Position numbers and translations under genes: made by a program. A stretch of DNA of 10,273 bases from Bacteroidota bacterium (GTDB lineage: Bacteria; Bacteroidota; Bacteroidia; Chitinophagales; LD1), in NCBI GenBank assembly GCA_023428205.1, contig JAEYZB010000273.1, positions 1-10,273 on the forward strand. The letters run 5' to 3'. Each line of letters starts with the position of its first letter. The first letter of the stretch is position 1. Below the pieces are notes generated by a model. That model worked only from the letters and a program-made list of their open reading frames with translations. It did not search any database and was not told where the DNA came from. This document shows positions 1-5,784 of this stretch, one piece after another.

Positions 1-435
1 CACCAACCCTGCTCCGATTTGTAAATACTGTTTAGCGGGGGCAAATTCCACATACGCATCATGAACAAAAAAACCGGCTTTACGGGCAGAGTTTGTGCCG
101 AAATTATTGATGCCAAATTGCACACCAAGCGTCATCCATTCCAAGGGCTTGGCGACTGTCCAAAGGCGAACTCTACGCAAGCCGATATCAAAAGTGTAAG
201 GTTTGATTTCATTATCCACCATCGTCCCCGGATTACTTTCATTGAAGCGCGTCCAAATTTGAGCCGCAACATTGAACTGAATGAAGCGCGAACCGCTTTT
301 GTCAAAATTAAATTTTACTGTCGGAATTTCCCACGCTTTTTTAGCGGAAGTGCTGTCTTTTGCATAAGCGGCAAACGACAGATTTAAAACAGTGAATAGG
401 CATAGCAACTTACCCGCATTTACTTCTCGTTTCAT
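1..435 (-). CDS. OprP/O-like outer-membrane porin, N-terminal part (cut by window edge)
   Basis: Reading the minus strand from ATG at 435-433 gives 145 open codons that run off the window at base 1, so the C-terminus is missing. The product begins MKREVNAGKLLCLFTVLNLS and has a signal peptide that probably ends near residue 25 (A-Y-A before K-D-S). The mature part shows features I associate with Bacteroidota phosphate-selective-porin-like proteins: F-N-F-D-K-S-G at about residues 43-49, Q-F-N-V-A-A-Q-I-W-T-R-F (a first beta strand), an N-P-G-T motif, D-I-G-L-R-R-V-R-L (second strand), F-G-I-N-N and F-V-H-D-A-Y-V-E-F, ending at I-G-A-G-L. Alternating hydrophobic residues fit a beta barrel in the outer membrane. 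It is divergent from pdxJ with 75 bases between the starts. The substrate cannot be told from this part. The open frame, signal peptide and barrel strands are seen; family membership is recognition from memory. Confidence 0.8.
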   Translation of the reverse strand, partial: MKREVNAGKLLCLFTVLNLSFAAYAKDSTSAKKAWEIPTVKFNFDKSGSRFIQFNVAAQIWTRFNESNPGTMVDNEIKPYTFDIGLRRVRLWTVAKPLEWMTLGVQFGINNFGTNSARKAGFFVHDAYVEFAPAKQYLQIGAGLV

Positions 436-510
436 TCTTTTTTGTTTTGGGAAAGCGGAAACTAAATGAATAGTGTACAAAAAACACAGCTTTTAACTTA
501 TTTTGCCGCC

Positions 511-1236
511 ATGAATAGAAAAACAAATCTTTCGGTGAACATCAATAAAATTGCTTTGTTGCGCAACTCACGCGGAAGCAACATTCCTGATGTAATTCAG
601 TTTGCAAAAGATTGCGAACGCTTCGGTGCAGACGGAATTACCGTTCACCCGCGCCCCGATGAGCGACACATCCGCAGAAGCGATGTGTACGAACTAAAGC
701 AAGTCGTAAAAACAGAATTTAATATCGAAGGTTATCCCTCAGATGATTTTTTGAAAATGGTGTTGGAAGTAAAACCGCATCAATGTACGCTTGTGCCGGA
801 CGACCCGAATCAACTCACTTCTGACCACGGTTGGGATACGATAAAACACGCTTCCTTTTTGAAAGAAGTAATTTCGGAATTGCAAAAAAACAACATTCGC
901 GTTTCTTTGTTCATTGACCCTATACGGGAACTTTTGGAAGGCGCGAAAAAAACAGGTACTGAACGTATTGAATTTTACACAGGCCCTTACGCACATGATT
1001 TTTATTCGAATAAAGAAAAAGCCGTGAAACCTTTTGCTGATGCAGCCTTGATTTGTGAAGAGCTGCAATTGGGCATTAATGCCGGACACGATTTGAATTT
1101 GGACAATCTGCAATTTTTCAAACAAGGTGTTCCCGCTTTGCAAGAAGTTTCCATCGGTCATGCGCTGGTGCGCGATTGTCTGTATTTCGGCTTGCAGAAT
1201 GTGATTGGCATGTATCAGCGACAGCTATCAATCTAA
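511..1236 (+). CDS. pdxJ: Pyridoxine 5'-phosphate synthase PdxJ
   Basis: Cytosolic TIM-barrel enzyme that condenses 3-amino-2-oxopropyl phosphate with 1-deoxy-D-xylulose 5-phosphate to give pyridoxine 5'-phosphate, the last ring-forming step of the DXP-dependent vitamin B6 pathway. From the ATG at 511 the protein has 241 residues, the usual family length. An in-frame ATG at 466 would add 15 residues (MNSVQKTQLLTYFAA) with no family resemblance, whereas the 511 start leads directly into the expected first strand L-S-V-N-I-N-K-I-A. Motifs seen: R-N-S-R-G (18-22), H-P-R-P-D-E-R-H-I (46-54, catalytic His and phosphate-binding Arg region), Glu73 in N-I-E-G-Y, Glu154 in R-I-E-F-Y-T-G, and His193 in N-A-G-H-D-L. 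These correspond to the conserved active-site residues of the E. coli enzyme. The gene converges on the DjlA-like gene with only 25 bases between stop codons. Confidence 0.96.
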   Translation: MNRKTNLSVNINKIALLRNSRGSNIPDVIQFAKDCERFGADGITVHPRPDERHIRRSDVYELKQVVKTEFNIEGYPSDDFLKMVLEVKPHQCTLVPDDPNQLTSDHGWDTIKHASFLKEVISELQKNNIRVSLFIDPIRELLEGAKKTGTERIEFYTGPYAHDFYSNKEKAVKPFADAALICEELQLGINAGHDLNLDNLQFFKQGVPALQEVSIGHALVRDCLYFGLQNVIGMYQRQLSI

Positions 1237-1261
1237 ATCTTGCTCGTTTTTTTCGACCACT

Positions 1262-1972
1262 TTATGCGTCTCTTTCTTCCAAAATCTTTTGATACGCTTC
1301 GTGAATTTGCTGCAATTTCTGTTCCATTTTTTTGCGCTGCGCTTCTGTTGCGTTCGGATGTTTATCGGGGTGAAACTGTAACACCAATTTTCGGTAACGC
1401 GCTCGAATGTGTGCGATGGAATCCGTTTCTTTTACTTCGAGAATATCAAACACCGTGAGTGGCTGCGGCTTGCGCGACTGCTCTATTTTTACAAAGTCAA
1501 TACGATTTATATTCAGCCATCCGGCAATAGCAAAAATCATATCGTGCTCGTTTTTTGAAAGGGGTTTATCGCACTCCGCCAAGTCAAAAAGAAAATAAAC
1601 AATTTGATGTCGTGTAGCGGCTTCGGAAGTGTTGAATAGGTCTATACAGGCTTTTTTCGTGTCGTATTTTTTTTGAAGTAAATGATTAAACACATTCATT
1701 TTTTCTTCCAAAAAATCTTCCCCAAACTGCGCTTTCCAAAAGTCGCGCACGAAATTGATTTCCGAATGCGTAACACCTTTTTCGGTGTGAATCACGGCAA
1801 CCGCTAATTGCAAAATATTGACTTCAAAATCAGAAGTGTGAGCCGTAGCAAAAAAGTGTTTGCTTTCTTTTTTCTCTAAAAATTTCCCTGCACCAAAGCC
1901 AATGACCGCGCCCAATGGAGAGCCGCTCACCACAAATCCGAGTCCTGCCCCTAACCATTTTTCATACTTCAT
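1262..1972 (-). CDS. DjlA-like co-chaperone: TerB-like region plus C-terminal J domain
   Basis: 236-residue protein starting MKYEKWLGAGLGFVVSGSPL. Residues 5-30 are Gly-rich and hydrophobic (G-A-G-L-G-F-V..G-A-V-I-G-F-G-A-G), like the membrane-embedding N-terminus of DjlA proteins. Residues about 45-165 are helical and resemble a TerB/DjlA central domain (L-Q-L-A-V-A-V-I-H-T-E-K-G, then F-L-F-D-L-A-E-C-D-K and D-M-I-F-A-I-A-G-W-L). Residues 173-236 are a J domain (V-F-D-I-L-E-V near its start, then Y-R-K-L-V-L-Q-F) with the diagnostic HPD triad at 201-203. J domains stimulate Hsp70 (DnaK) ATPase through this triad, so the likely role is a membrane-tethered DnaK partner. The start overlaps the end of lgt by 11 bases (1962-1972), implying co-transcription and possibly translational coupling. 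The client protein is unknown. Confidence 0.88.
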   Translation of the reverse strand: MKYEKWLGAGLGFVVSGSPLGAVIGFGAGKFLEKKESKHFFATAHTSDFEVNILQLAVAVIHTEKGVTHSEINFVRDFWKAQFGEDFLEEKMNVFNHLLQKKYDTKKACIDLFNTSEAATRHQIVYFLFDLAECDKPLSKNEHDMIFAIAGWLNINRIDFVKIEQSRKPQPLTVFDILEVKETDSIAHIRARYRKLVLQFHPDKHPNATEAQRKKMEQKLQQIHEAYQKILEERDA

Positions 1973-2735
1973 CGACTACCGCGTTTCGCTTACTAAAATA
2001 AACAAACGCAATGACCCCAACAATAATAAATGGCAAGCTCAAAAATTGCGTACGACTAATAAAAGGAATAATAGGCACGCCATCCGGTTCTTTCCAAAAC
2101 TCAATAACGAAACGAACCGCAAACATCGCCACAAAAAAGAAGGAGAAATAAACGCCATCTTTCACTCTTCCGAAATGTCGGTATGAAAATAAAATCACGA
2201 AAAAAATAATACCGTATGCTATTGCTTCATACAATACCACCGCGTGACGCGGAACATCATCTATCCTTTCAAAAACAAATGCCCAAGGCACATCTGTCGC
2301 TTTGCCATAGAGTTCGCTATTGAATAAATTCCCCAAACGAATAAGTGCGCACGGCATCGCCATTACGAGCGCAGCACTATCCAACAGCCACAACAAAGAA
2401 TACTGCCGATGCGAACGAATGAATAAATAAATACCCACTATCCCTCCAATTATTCCCCCATGGCTGGAAAGTCCCCCATTCCACACCGCAAAAATTTCTA
2501 ACGGATGTTGCGAAAAATAATCCCACTGATAAAAAAACACCTGCCCCAATCGCGCACCAATGATTGCGCCTAAAAAGATGTACTGAATGATTAAAACTAA
2601 ATGTTCTTCTTTCAATTTTTCATTGCGCAAAATCCAACGCCCCACATAAAAACAACTGATAATAGAAATCGACCACATCAAGCCGTACCATTGTACCGAA
2701 ATGCCGATATCCGGCAGTGGCACATTGGGATTCAT
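1962..2735 (-). CDS. lgt: Phosphatidylglycerol--prolipoprotein diacylglyceryl transferase Lgt
   Basis: Inner-membrane enzyme that transfers diacylglycerol from phosphatidylglycerol to the lipobox cysteine of prolipoproteins. Counting from ATG at 2735-2733 the protein has 257 residues. The longer frame to 2837 adds 34 residues without family resemblance, while this start gives M-N-P-N-V-P-L-P-D-I-G followed by the expected first membrane segment with Q-W-Y-G-L-M-W. Seen motifs: N-G-G-L-S-S-H-G-G-I-I-G-G (His92, matching the essential E. coli His103 region), I-R-L-G-N-L-F-N-S-E-L-Y-G (Arg133 and Asn136, matching E. coli Arg143/Asn146), and R-F-V-I-E-F (Arg208 and Glu212) before the last membrane segment. 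About seven hydrophobic segments are visible. The usual H-P-x-Q-L-Y-E motif reads H-A-V-V-L-Y-E here (residues 164-170). The gene lies between the ABC exporter and the DjlA-like gene on the same strand. Confidence 0.95.
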   Translation of the reverse strand: MNPNVPLPDIGISVQWYGLMWSISIISCFYVGRWILRNEKLKEEHLVLIIQYIFLGAIIGARLGQVFFYQWDYFSQHPLEIFAVWNGGLSSHGGIIGGIVGIYLFIRSHRQYSLLWLLDSAALVMAMPCALIRLGNLFNSELYGKATDVPWAFVFERIDDVPRHAVVLYEAIAYGIIFFVILFSYRHFGRVKDGVYFSFFFVAMFAVRFVIEFWKEPDGVPIIPFISRTQFLSLPFIIVGVIAFVYFSKRNAVVDEV

Positions 2736-2839
2736 GTCCCAATAGATATATAATAGATTACGCAAAGTCTCTTGTTTTGTCCGTTGCAAAGCAAGAAAAA
2801 AATAATGGTTAGCGAAATGGGTAAAGAAAATGAGCACGT
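2736..2839. other. Short spacer between ABC exporter and lgt
   Basis: 104 bases separate the ABC exporter stop from the chosen lgt start. An in-frame minus-strand extension of lgt crosses most of it (to 2837) but its residues do not look like part of Lgt. The end next to the exporter carries a copy of the dispersed terminator-shaped repeat (2813-2850). I could not identify a convincing promoter of the Bacteroidota TTG / TAnnTTTG type on the minus strand. Confidence 0.5.
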
Positions 2840-2849
2840 TTAGCTCTCG
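2817..2849 (-). terminator. Possible weak terminator after the ABC exporter, within a dispersed repeat
   Basis: On the minus strand, immediately at the exporter stop codon, GAGC and GCTC flank a 7-base loop and are followed by a T-rich run (ATTTTCTTT). The stem is only 4 base pairs, so termination would be weak and read-through into lgt is plausible. The stop codon itself lies in the hairpin loop. The segment is one copy of the repeat family described at 9261-9296, where the stem is 6 base pairs. Confidence 0.35.
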
Positions 2850-4612
2850 CTATACTGCAACTTCAATAGATAATTATACAAACCATTGGGCAACTGTGAA
2901 AGCTCCGCGTGTGTCCCTTGCTCAATCACTTTGCCTTTGTTCATCACGATTATCTTATCGGCTTCGCGAATGGTAGAAAGGCGGTGGGCAATAATAAAGG
3001 TGGTGCGCCCTTTCATCAGTTCATTTAGCGCTTGTTTCACCAACCGTTCCGACTCGGAATCTAAAGCGGAAGTCGCTTCATCTAACAATAAAATTTTCGG
3101 GTCGCGCAAAATAGCGCGCGCAATGGCAATTCGCTGGCGTTGCCCGCCTGAAAGTTTCACGCCACGTTCGCCCACAACCGTATCTAACCCTTCCGGAAAA
3201 TGCTGAATAAAATCCCAGGCATACGCTTTTTTCGCGGCCGCAATTACTTCTTCTTCCGTTGCGCTTTCTTTTCCGTATGCAATATTTTCGCGGATGGTTC
3301 CGCCAAAAAGCATGGTGTCTTGCGGCACCGTTCCGATGTTTTTGCGAAGCGCTGTTGTGTTTAAGGTATTGCTGTTTTGCCCGTCAATCAAAACTTCTCC
3401 TTGCTGTACAGAATAGAGTTTCGCCAAGAGTTTGATGATAGTGGATTTTCCGGAACCGCTTGGTCCAACGAGCGCGATTTTTTCACCCATTTTTGCGGTA
3501 AGCGATACATTTTCCAATATCTGCACATCGGGGCGTGACGGATATGCAAACGAGACATTTTTCAATTCAATATCACCATGCACCGAAAGCGGGGTTTCCG
3601 TTTCATTCAAATTAATTTCTTCCCCTTCCTGCAAAATTTCCTGTATCCGCTGCGATGAACCGACCGTTTTTTGCACCACCGCATAGCTTTCGCTTAAGCC
3701 CGCTAAAGATGCGCCAATAAACACCGTGTAGAGCAAAAACTTAATCAATTCTCCAAAAGTAATTTCACTTCCTGCGACCATAGAAAGTCCTTTCCATACA
3801 ATCACCACAATCGCACCAAACATGGCGAAAATGACAAATGACACGAATGCCGCGCGGTATTTAGATGCCTTGAGAAAAACATGCACGACTTTATCGTTGA
3901 GTGCTGCGTAGCGGTTCGTTTCGTGTCGCTCGCTCGTGAAGGCTTTCACCACATCAATTCCCTGAAACGTTTCGTCCACAATTACATTGGTCGCGGCAAG
4001 CGCATCTTGCGCGCCTTTCGATTGTTGGCGAATGAACCGCCCAAAAACAATGGCAATGATAATCATCACCGGAAACGTGCCGAGCATCCAAAACGTGAGC
4101 TTAGCAGAAATCATAAACAGAAATGGAATACACACAATCGCCAAAACAAACTGCCGCACCAACATGGCCAAGTTCATGGAAAGGGCCTCTTGCAATTGCG
4201 CTATGTCGTTTGTTATACGAGACGTGAGTTCTCCCACCCGCGTTTTTTCAAAAAAGTAAATCGGCTGCGTGATAATTTTTTGGTAAGCGGCTTTGCGAAT
4301 ATTTGCCATCGCGTTTTGGCTCACATATTCAAATAAGTAAATGCGGAAAAAAGACAAAATCGCCTGAATAAGCAACACCCCTCCCAATAGCACCCCCGTT
4401 TGCAAAAGTTGGTCGCCTTTCATGCTTTGCAATGTGGCAGCATCTACCAATTTCCCAAAGCCCATCGGAATAACGGATAGCACCGAAGTGGAAACCACCA
4501 AACAAATCATGCCCAAAATGAAGTGCCATTTGTACGGTAAAATGAACCGATAAATATTGAGCGAGCGCTTTAGCTCACTGCCTGAAATTCGTTTTTTGTT
4601 TTCTTTTGCCAT
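2840..4612 (-). CDS. MsbA-like ABC exporter half-transporter (membrane domain fused to ATPase)
   Basis: 590-residue type I (type IV fold) ABC exporter. The ATG at 4612-4610 (M-A-K-E-N-K-K-R) is preferred to an in-frame upstream ATG at 4669, which adds 19 unrelated residues. Residues about 20-325 contain six membrane segments (near 32-53, 72-94, 148-169, 175-194, 257-277 and 285-305) with the coupling-helix region F-F-E-K-T-R-V-G-E-L-T-S-R. The nucleotide-binding domain starts near 348 (I-E-L-K-N-V-S-F-A-Y-P-S-R) and has Walker A G-P-S-G-S-G-K-S (383-390), Q-loop Gln431, signature L-S-G-G-Q (487-491), Walker B I-L-L-L-D-E (507-512), D-loop S-A-L-D and His543. All catalytic positions are intact, so it should hydrolyse ATP as a homodimer or with a partner. 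Similarity to MsbA/lipid A or multidrug exporters is clear, but substrate cannot be deduced. Its neighbours, lgt and the DjlA-like gene, fit an envelope role. Confidence 0.92.
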   Translation of the reverse strand: MAKENKKRISGSELKRSLNIYRFILPYKWHFILGMICLVVSTSVLSVIPMGFGKLVDAATLQSMKGDQLLQTGVLLGGVLLIQAILSFFRIYLFEYVSQNAMANIRKAAYQKIITQPIYFFEKTRVGELTSRITNDIAQLQEALSMNLAMLVRQFVLAIVCIPFLFMISAKLTFWMLGTFPVMIIIAIVFGRFIRQQSKGAQDALAATNVIVDETFQGIDVVKAFTSERHETNRYAALNDKVVHVFLKASKYRAAFVSFVIFAMFGAIVVIVWKGLSMVAGSEITFGELIKFLLYTVFIGASLAGLSESYAVVQKTVGSSQRIQEILQEGEEINLNETETPLSVHGDIELKNVSFAYPSRPDVQILENVSLTAKMGEKIALVGPSGSGKSTIIKLLAKLYSVQQGEVLIDGQNSNTLNTTALRKNIGTVPQDTMLFGGTIRENIAYGKESATEEEVIAAAKKAYAWDFIQHFPEGLDTVVGERGVKLSGGQRQRIAIARAILRDPKILLLDEATSALDSESERLVKQALNELMKGRTTFIIAHRLSTIREADKIIVMNKGKVIEQGTHAELSQLPNGLYNYLLKLQYSES

Positions 4613-4652
4613 GAATGCGCAATGATAAACAAAAGTCGTAAGCCAAAAGAAC

Positions 4653-4677
4653 CAATGGTTAATTCTCAATGGTTAAT
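4653..4677. repeat. Period-14 direct repeat, CAATGGTTAAT twice
   Basis: CAATGGTTAAT occurs at 4653-4663 and again at 4667-4677, 14 bases apart, just upstream of the ABC exporter start. The same motif appears once at 6474-6484 and, inverted and again doubled with period 14, at 9300-9324. It is a dispersed intergenic motif of this genome. Its position in front of genes would allow it to contribute promoter elements, but that is inference. Confidence 0.75.
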
Positions 4678-4693
4678 GAAGAATACGGTAGGA

Positions 4694-4716
4694 GCAGAAA
4701 ATTTTCTGCCCTTTTT
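4694..4716. repeat. Perfect 16-base palindrome followed by a T run
   Basis: GCAGAAAATTTTCTGC (4694-4709) is a perfect palindrome, followed on the plus strand by CC and TTTTTT (4711-4716, one C between). It could be an operator for a dimeric regulator of the minus-strand ABC exporter, whose start lies about 80 bases away, or a terminator-like hairpin, although no plus-strand gene lies upstream of it. The palindrome is certain; the function is open. Confidence 0.45.
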
Positions 4717-4724
4717 TGTGAGGG

Positions 4725-4770
4725 AAAACCCCTTCCCCGCTTCGCGGTACTTCCCCTTTGCAAGGGGAAG
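4725..4770 (-). repeat. REP-like double-hairpin element, copy A (inverted)
   Basis: Contains a CCGC/GCGG hairpin with loop TTC (4737-4747) and an adjacent CTTCCCCTT/AAGGGGAAG hairpin with loop TGC (4750-4770), preceded by AAAACCCCTTCC. Read on the minus strand the order is GGGGAAG hairpin, GC hairpin, then GGAAGGGGTTTT, the same order as in copy B at 4821-4875. The element is non-coding and resembles GC-rich extragenic palindromes common in Bacteroidota genomes. Confidence 0.7.
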
Positions 4771-4820
4771 AGCTTGGTGCGCGTAAATAGATAAATGTGT
4801 GCATAGAAGCGCTAATCCAT

Positions 4821-4875
4821 TTCTCCCCTAAATAGGGGAGATGTCCCGCGCCTCGCGGGACAGAGGGGTTGAAAT
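4821..4875 (+). repeat. REP-like double-hairpin element, copy B
   Basis: Contains CTCCCCTA/TAGGGGAG with loop AA (4823-4840) and TGTCCCGCG/CGCGGGACA with loop CCT (4842-4862), followed by GAGGGGTTGAAA. Both stems are perfect. Its layout matches copy A read on the opposite strand, so the two form an inverted pair about 50 bases apart. This is the arrangement of paired extragenic palindromes that are moved by RAYT-type transposases in other bacteria; no such gene is in the window. Confidence 0.75.
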
Positions 4876-4937
4876 GGGTGAAAAAAGCCCATCCTTCTAA
4901 AACTTAATGGGTACCAGTTTTCGATTCTACTCTCGCA

Positions 4938-5110
4938 GCGTTAAGAAAGCAACCACTTTACAAGTTCCGTTATTCCATATTTTACAAGTCTTAGGAATAT
5001 TGGATTACTCAGTAGCTGTTTTAGCCCTTTCTTAACCTTTCTATGTGAAATTCGCATAGAGATGGGCTTGACTGAGCCCCGTAAATCTGGTAAAGAGGTA
5101 CACTCTACGT
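4938..5110. other. Hairpin-rich segment with tiny opposing ORFs; nature unresolved
   Basis: A perfect 10-base inverted repeat (GTTAAGAAAG at 4940-4949, CTTTCTTAAC at 5027-5036) encloses 77 bases. It is followed by three compact hairpins: TTTCTATG/CATAGAGA (5038-5062, one G-T pair), GGGCT/AGCCC (5064-5079) and AGAG/CTCT (5094-5106). Two small ORFs cross it in opposite directions. On the minus strand ATG 5057 to stop 4941 gives 38 residues (begins MRISHRKVKKGLKQLLSNPI, basic and amphipathic, ends V-K-W-L-L-S); on the plus strand ATG 4907 to stop 5035 gives 42 residues. I recognise neither. It may be a structured RNA, a small gene, or the relic of a mobile element; the sequence alone does not decide. 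Confidence 0.35.
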
Positions 5111-5472
5111 GGCGCAAATGTAGAAATATAAACTAACTCCTACTTATTTTGAAATTTAACTGTCGTGAAGGGATGGTTCAAAAAAACGAGCAGAAACTCT
5201 CCTTTTAACAATTTCGTTTACACGTTTAATAAATGAAACGACACGAATAATAAGTCGTGAAAAATACATTTTCCGTATAAGTGCCCAAAAAATGTAGGCG
5301 ATTTTTTGGCTGAAATAACGGTATAGTGCCATTTGTATATTTTATTATCGGATAATCAGGCAAAAACGCCCCGTATAAGCCCAAAATAATGTACTTTTTT
5401 TATTTGAAACCGCTCCTTATTTTTGGATTGTCTTAGCTGGCAAAACACGTTTACTAACCAAAAAAGAACGTT
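5111..5472. other. AT-rich non-coding leader upstream of the heptad-repeat gene
   Basis: No convincing gene. It holds a degenerate copy of the dispersed AAAAAAACGAGCA repeat at 5171-5200, a CACGA/TCGTG hairpin (5242-5259, loop 8), and an imperfect 25-base direct repeat (5272-5296 and 5370-5394). It ends with an A-rich stretch before the ATG at 5473, which is normal for Bacteroidota starts. I see no clean TTG / TAnnTTTG promoter pair. Confidence 0.5.
5272..5394 (+). repeat. Imperfect 25-base direct repeat, units 98 bases apart
   Basis: CCGTATAAG followed by GTGCCC or CCC variants, then an A-run and AATGTA, occurs at 5272-5296 and at 5370-5394. Both copies are followed by a T run soon after (GATTTTTT and CTTTTTTT). 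They lie in the leader of the heptad-repeat gene. They could be binding sites or a footprint of duplication; nothing in the sequence settles this. Confidence 0.55.
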
Positions 5473-5784
5473 ATGCAACAGATAATCCAAACAGACCCTA
5501 AACCTTCCGCGCAGCCATCCAGCGAAGCGGAAAAAACACCTCTTTTAATCGTTCAGTCGCATTATTTAGTCGCTACTCAAGGTTTTTTAGTCGCTGCTCA
5601 ACGTTGTTTAGTCACTGCTCAAGGTTATTTAGTCACTGCTCAACGTTATTTAGTCACTGCTCAAGGTTATTTAGTCGCTGCTCAACGTTGTTTAGTCACT
5701 ACTCAAGGCTGTTTAGCCGCTGCTCAACCACAAATTATAACTACTAACTCGTTTTTTTTCACCATTAAACCATATATCGTATGA
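5473..5784 (+). CDS. Small protein built of eight 7-residue repeats; unknown function
   Basis: 103 residues, not recognised. Residues 1-30 are a polar, Pro/Ser/Glu-rich head (MQQIIQTDPK start) ending in L-L-I-V-Q-S-H, possibly a decayed repeat unit. Residues 31-86 are eight perfect-length heptads with consensus [YFC]-L-V-[AT]-[AT]-Q-[GR], encoded by eight 21-base units at 5563-5730. The last residue alternates Gly/Arg through the array and is Pro in unit 8. The tail (87-103) ends F-F-F-T-I-K-P-Y-I-V. There is no signal peptide, lipobox or long membrane segment. Hydrophobic residues cluster at three adjacent positions per heptad, so the array could form an amphipathic helix or a small solenoid; a classical a/d coiled coil fits less well. 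The stop overlaps the next start in ATGA (5781-5784), so the two proteins are probably co-translated. Coding is supported by this overlap and by the frame-preserving repeats; function is unknown. Confidence 0.65.
   Translation: MQQIIQTDPKPSAQPSSEAEKTPLLIVQSHYLVATQGFLVAAQRCLVTAQGYLVTAQRYLVTAQGYLVAAQRCLVTTQGCLAAAQPQIITTNSFFFTIKPYIV
5563..5730 (+). repeat. Tandem array of eight 21-base units inside the small protein gene
   Basis: Unit form TAT TTA GTC GCT/ACT GCT CAA GGT/CGT. Differences lie in codon 1 (TAT, TTT, TGT), codon 4 (GCT, ACT), codon 5 (ACT, GCT) and codon 7 (GGT, CGT). Only one inter-unit difference is synonymous (GGC in unit 7). Unit 8 is the most diverged (GTC to GCC, and CCA at the end). 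The Gly/Arg alternation means that the effective period is 42 bases, suggesting growth by doubling of pairs. Slippage would change length by whole heptads without breaking the frame. Confidence 0.95.

Noticed and set aside
61..387. Plus-strand 108-codon ORF
   Set aside because: It lies antisense to the porin frame, which has a signal peptide and barrel strands; the plus-strand translation looks random.
739..1161. Minus-strand 140-codon ORF inside pdxJ
   Set aside because: Shadow of a clearly conserved enzyme gene; composition is Phe/Arg-rich without any domain.
3881..4336. Plus-strand 151-codon ORF opposite the ABC exporter
   Set aside because: Antisense shadow of a conserved membrane domain, low-complexity His/Arg/Asn-rich translation.
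5038..5106. tRNA or known small RNA (4.5S, tmRNA, RNase P, 6S)
   Set aside because: The hairpins do not form a cloverleaf and I see none of the conserved sequence blocks of these RNAs.
5563..5730. Tandem 21-base repeats as a CRISPR array
   Set aside because: Units are contiguous with no spacers, and the array is in frame within an ORF.
5563..5730. Variable region of a diversity-generating retroelement
   Set aside because: Some changes (A to G or T in codon 1) would fit adenine mutagenesis, but the GGT/CGT alternation would not, and there is no reverse transcriptase or template repeat in the window.
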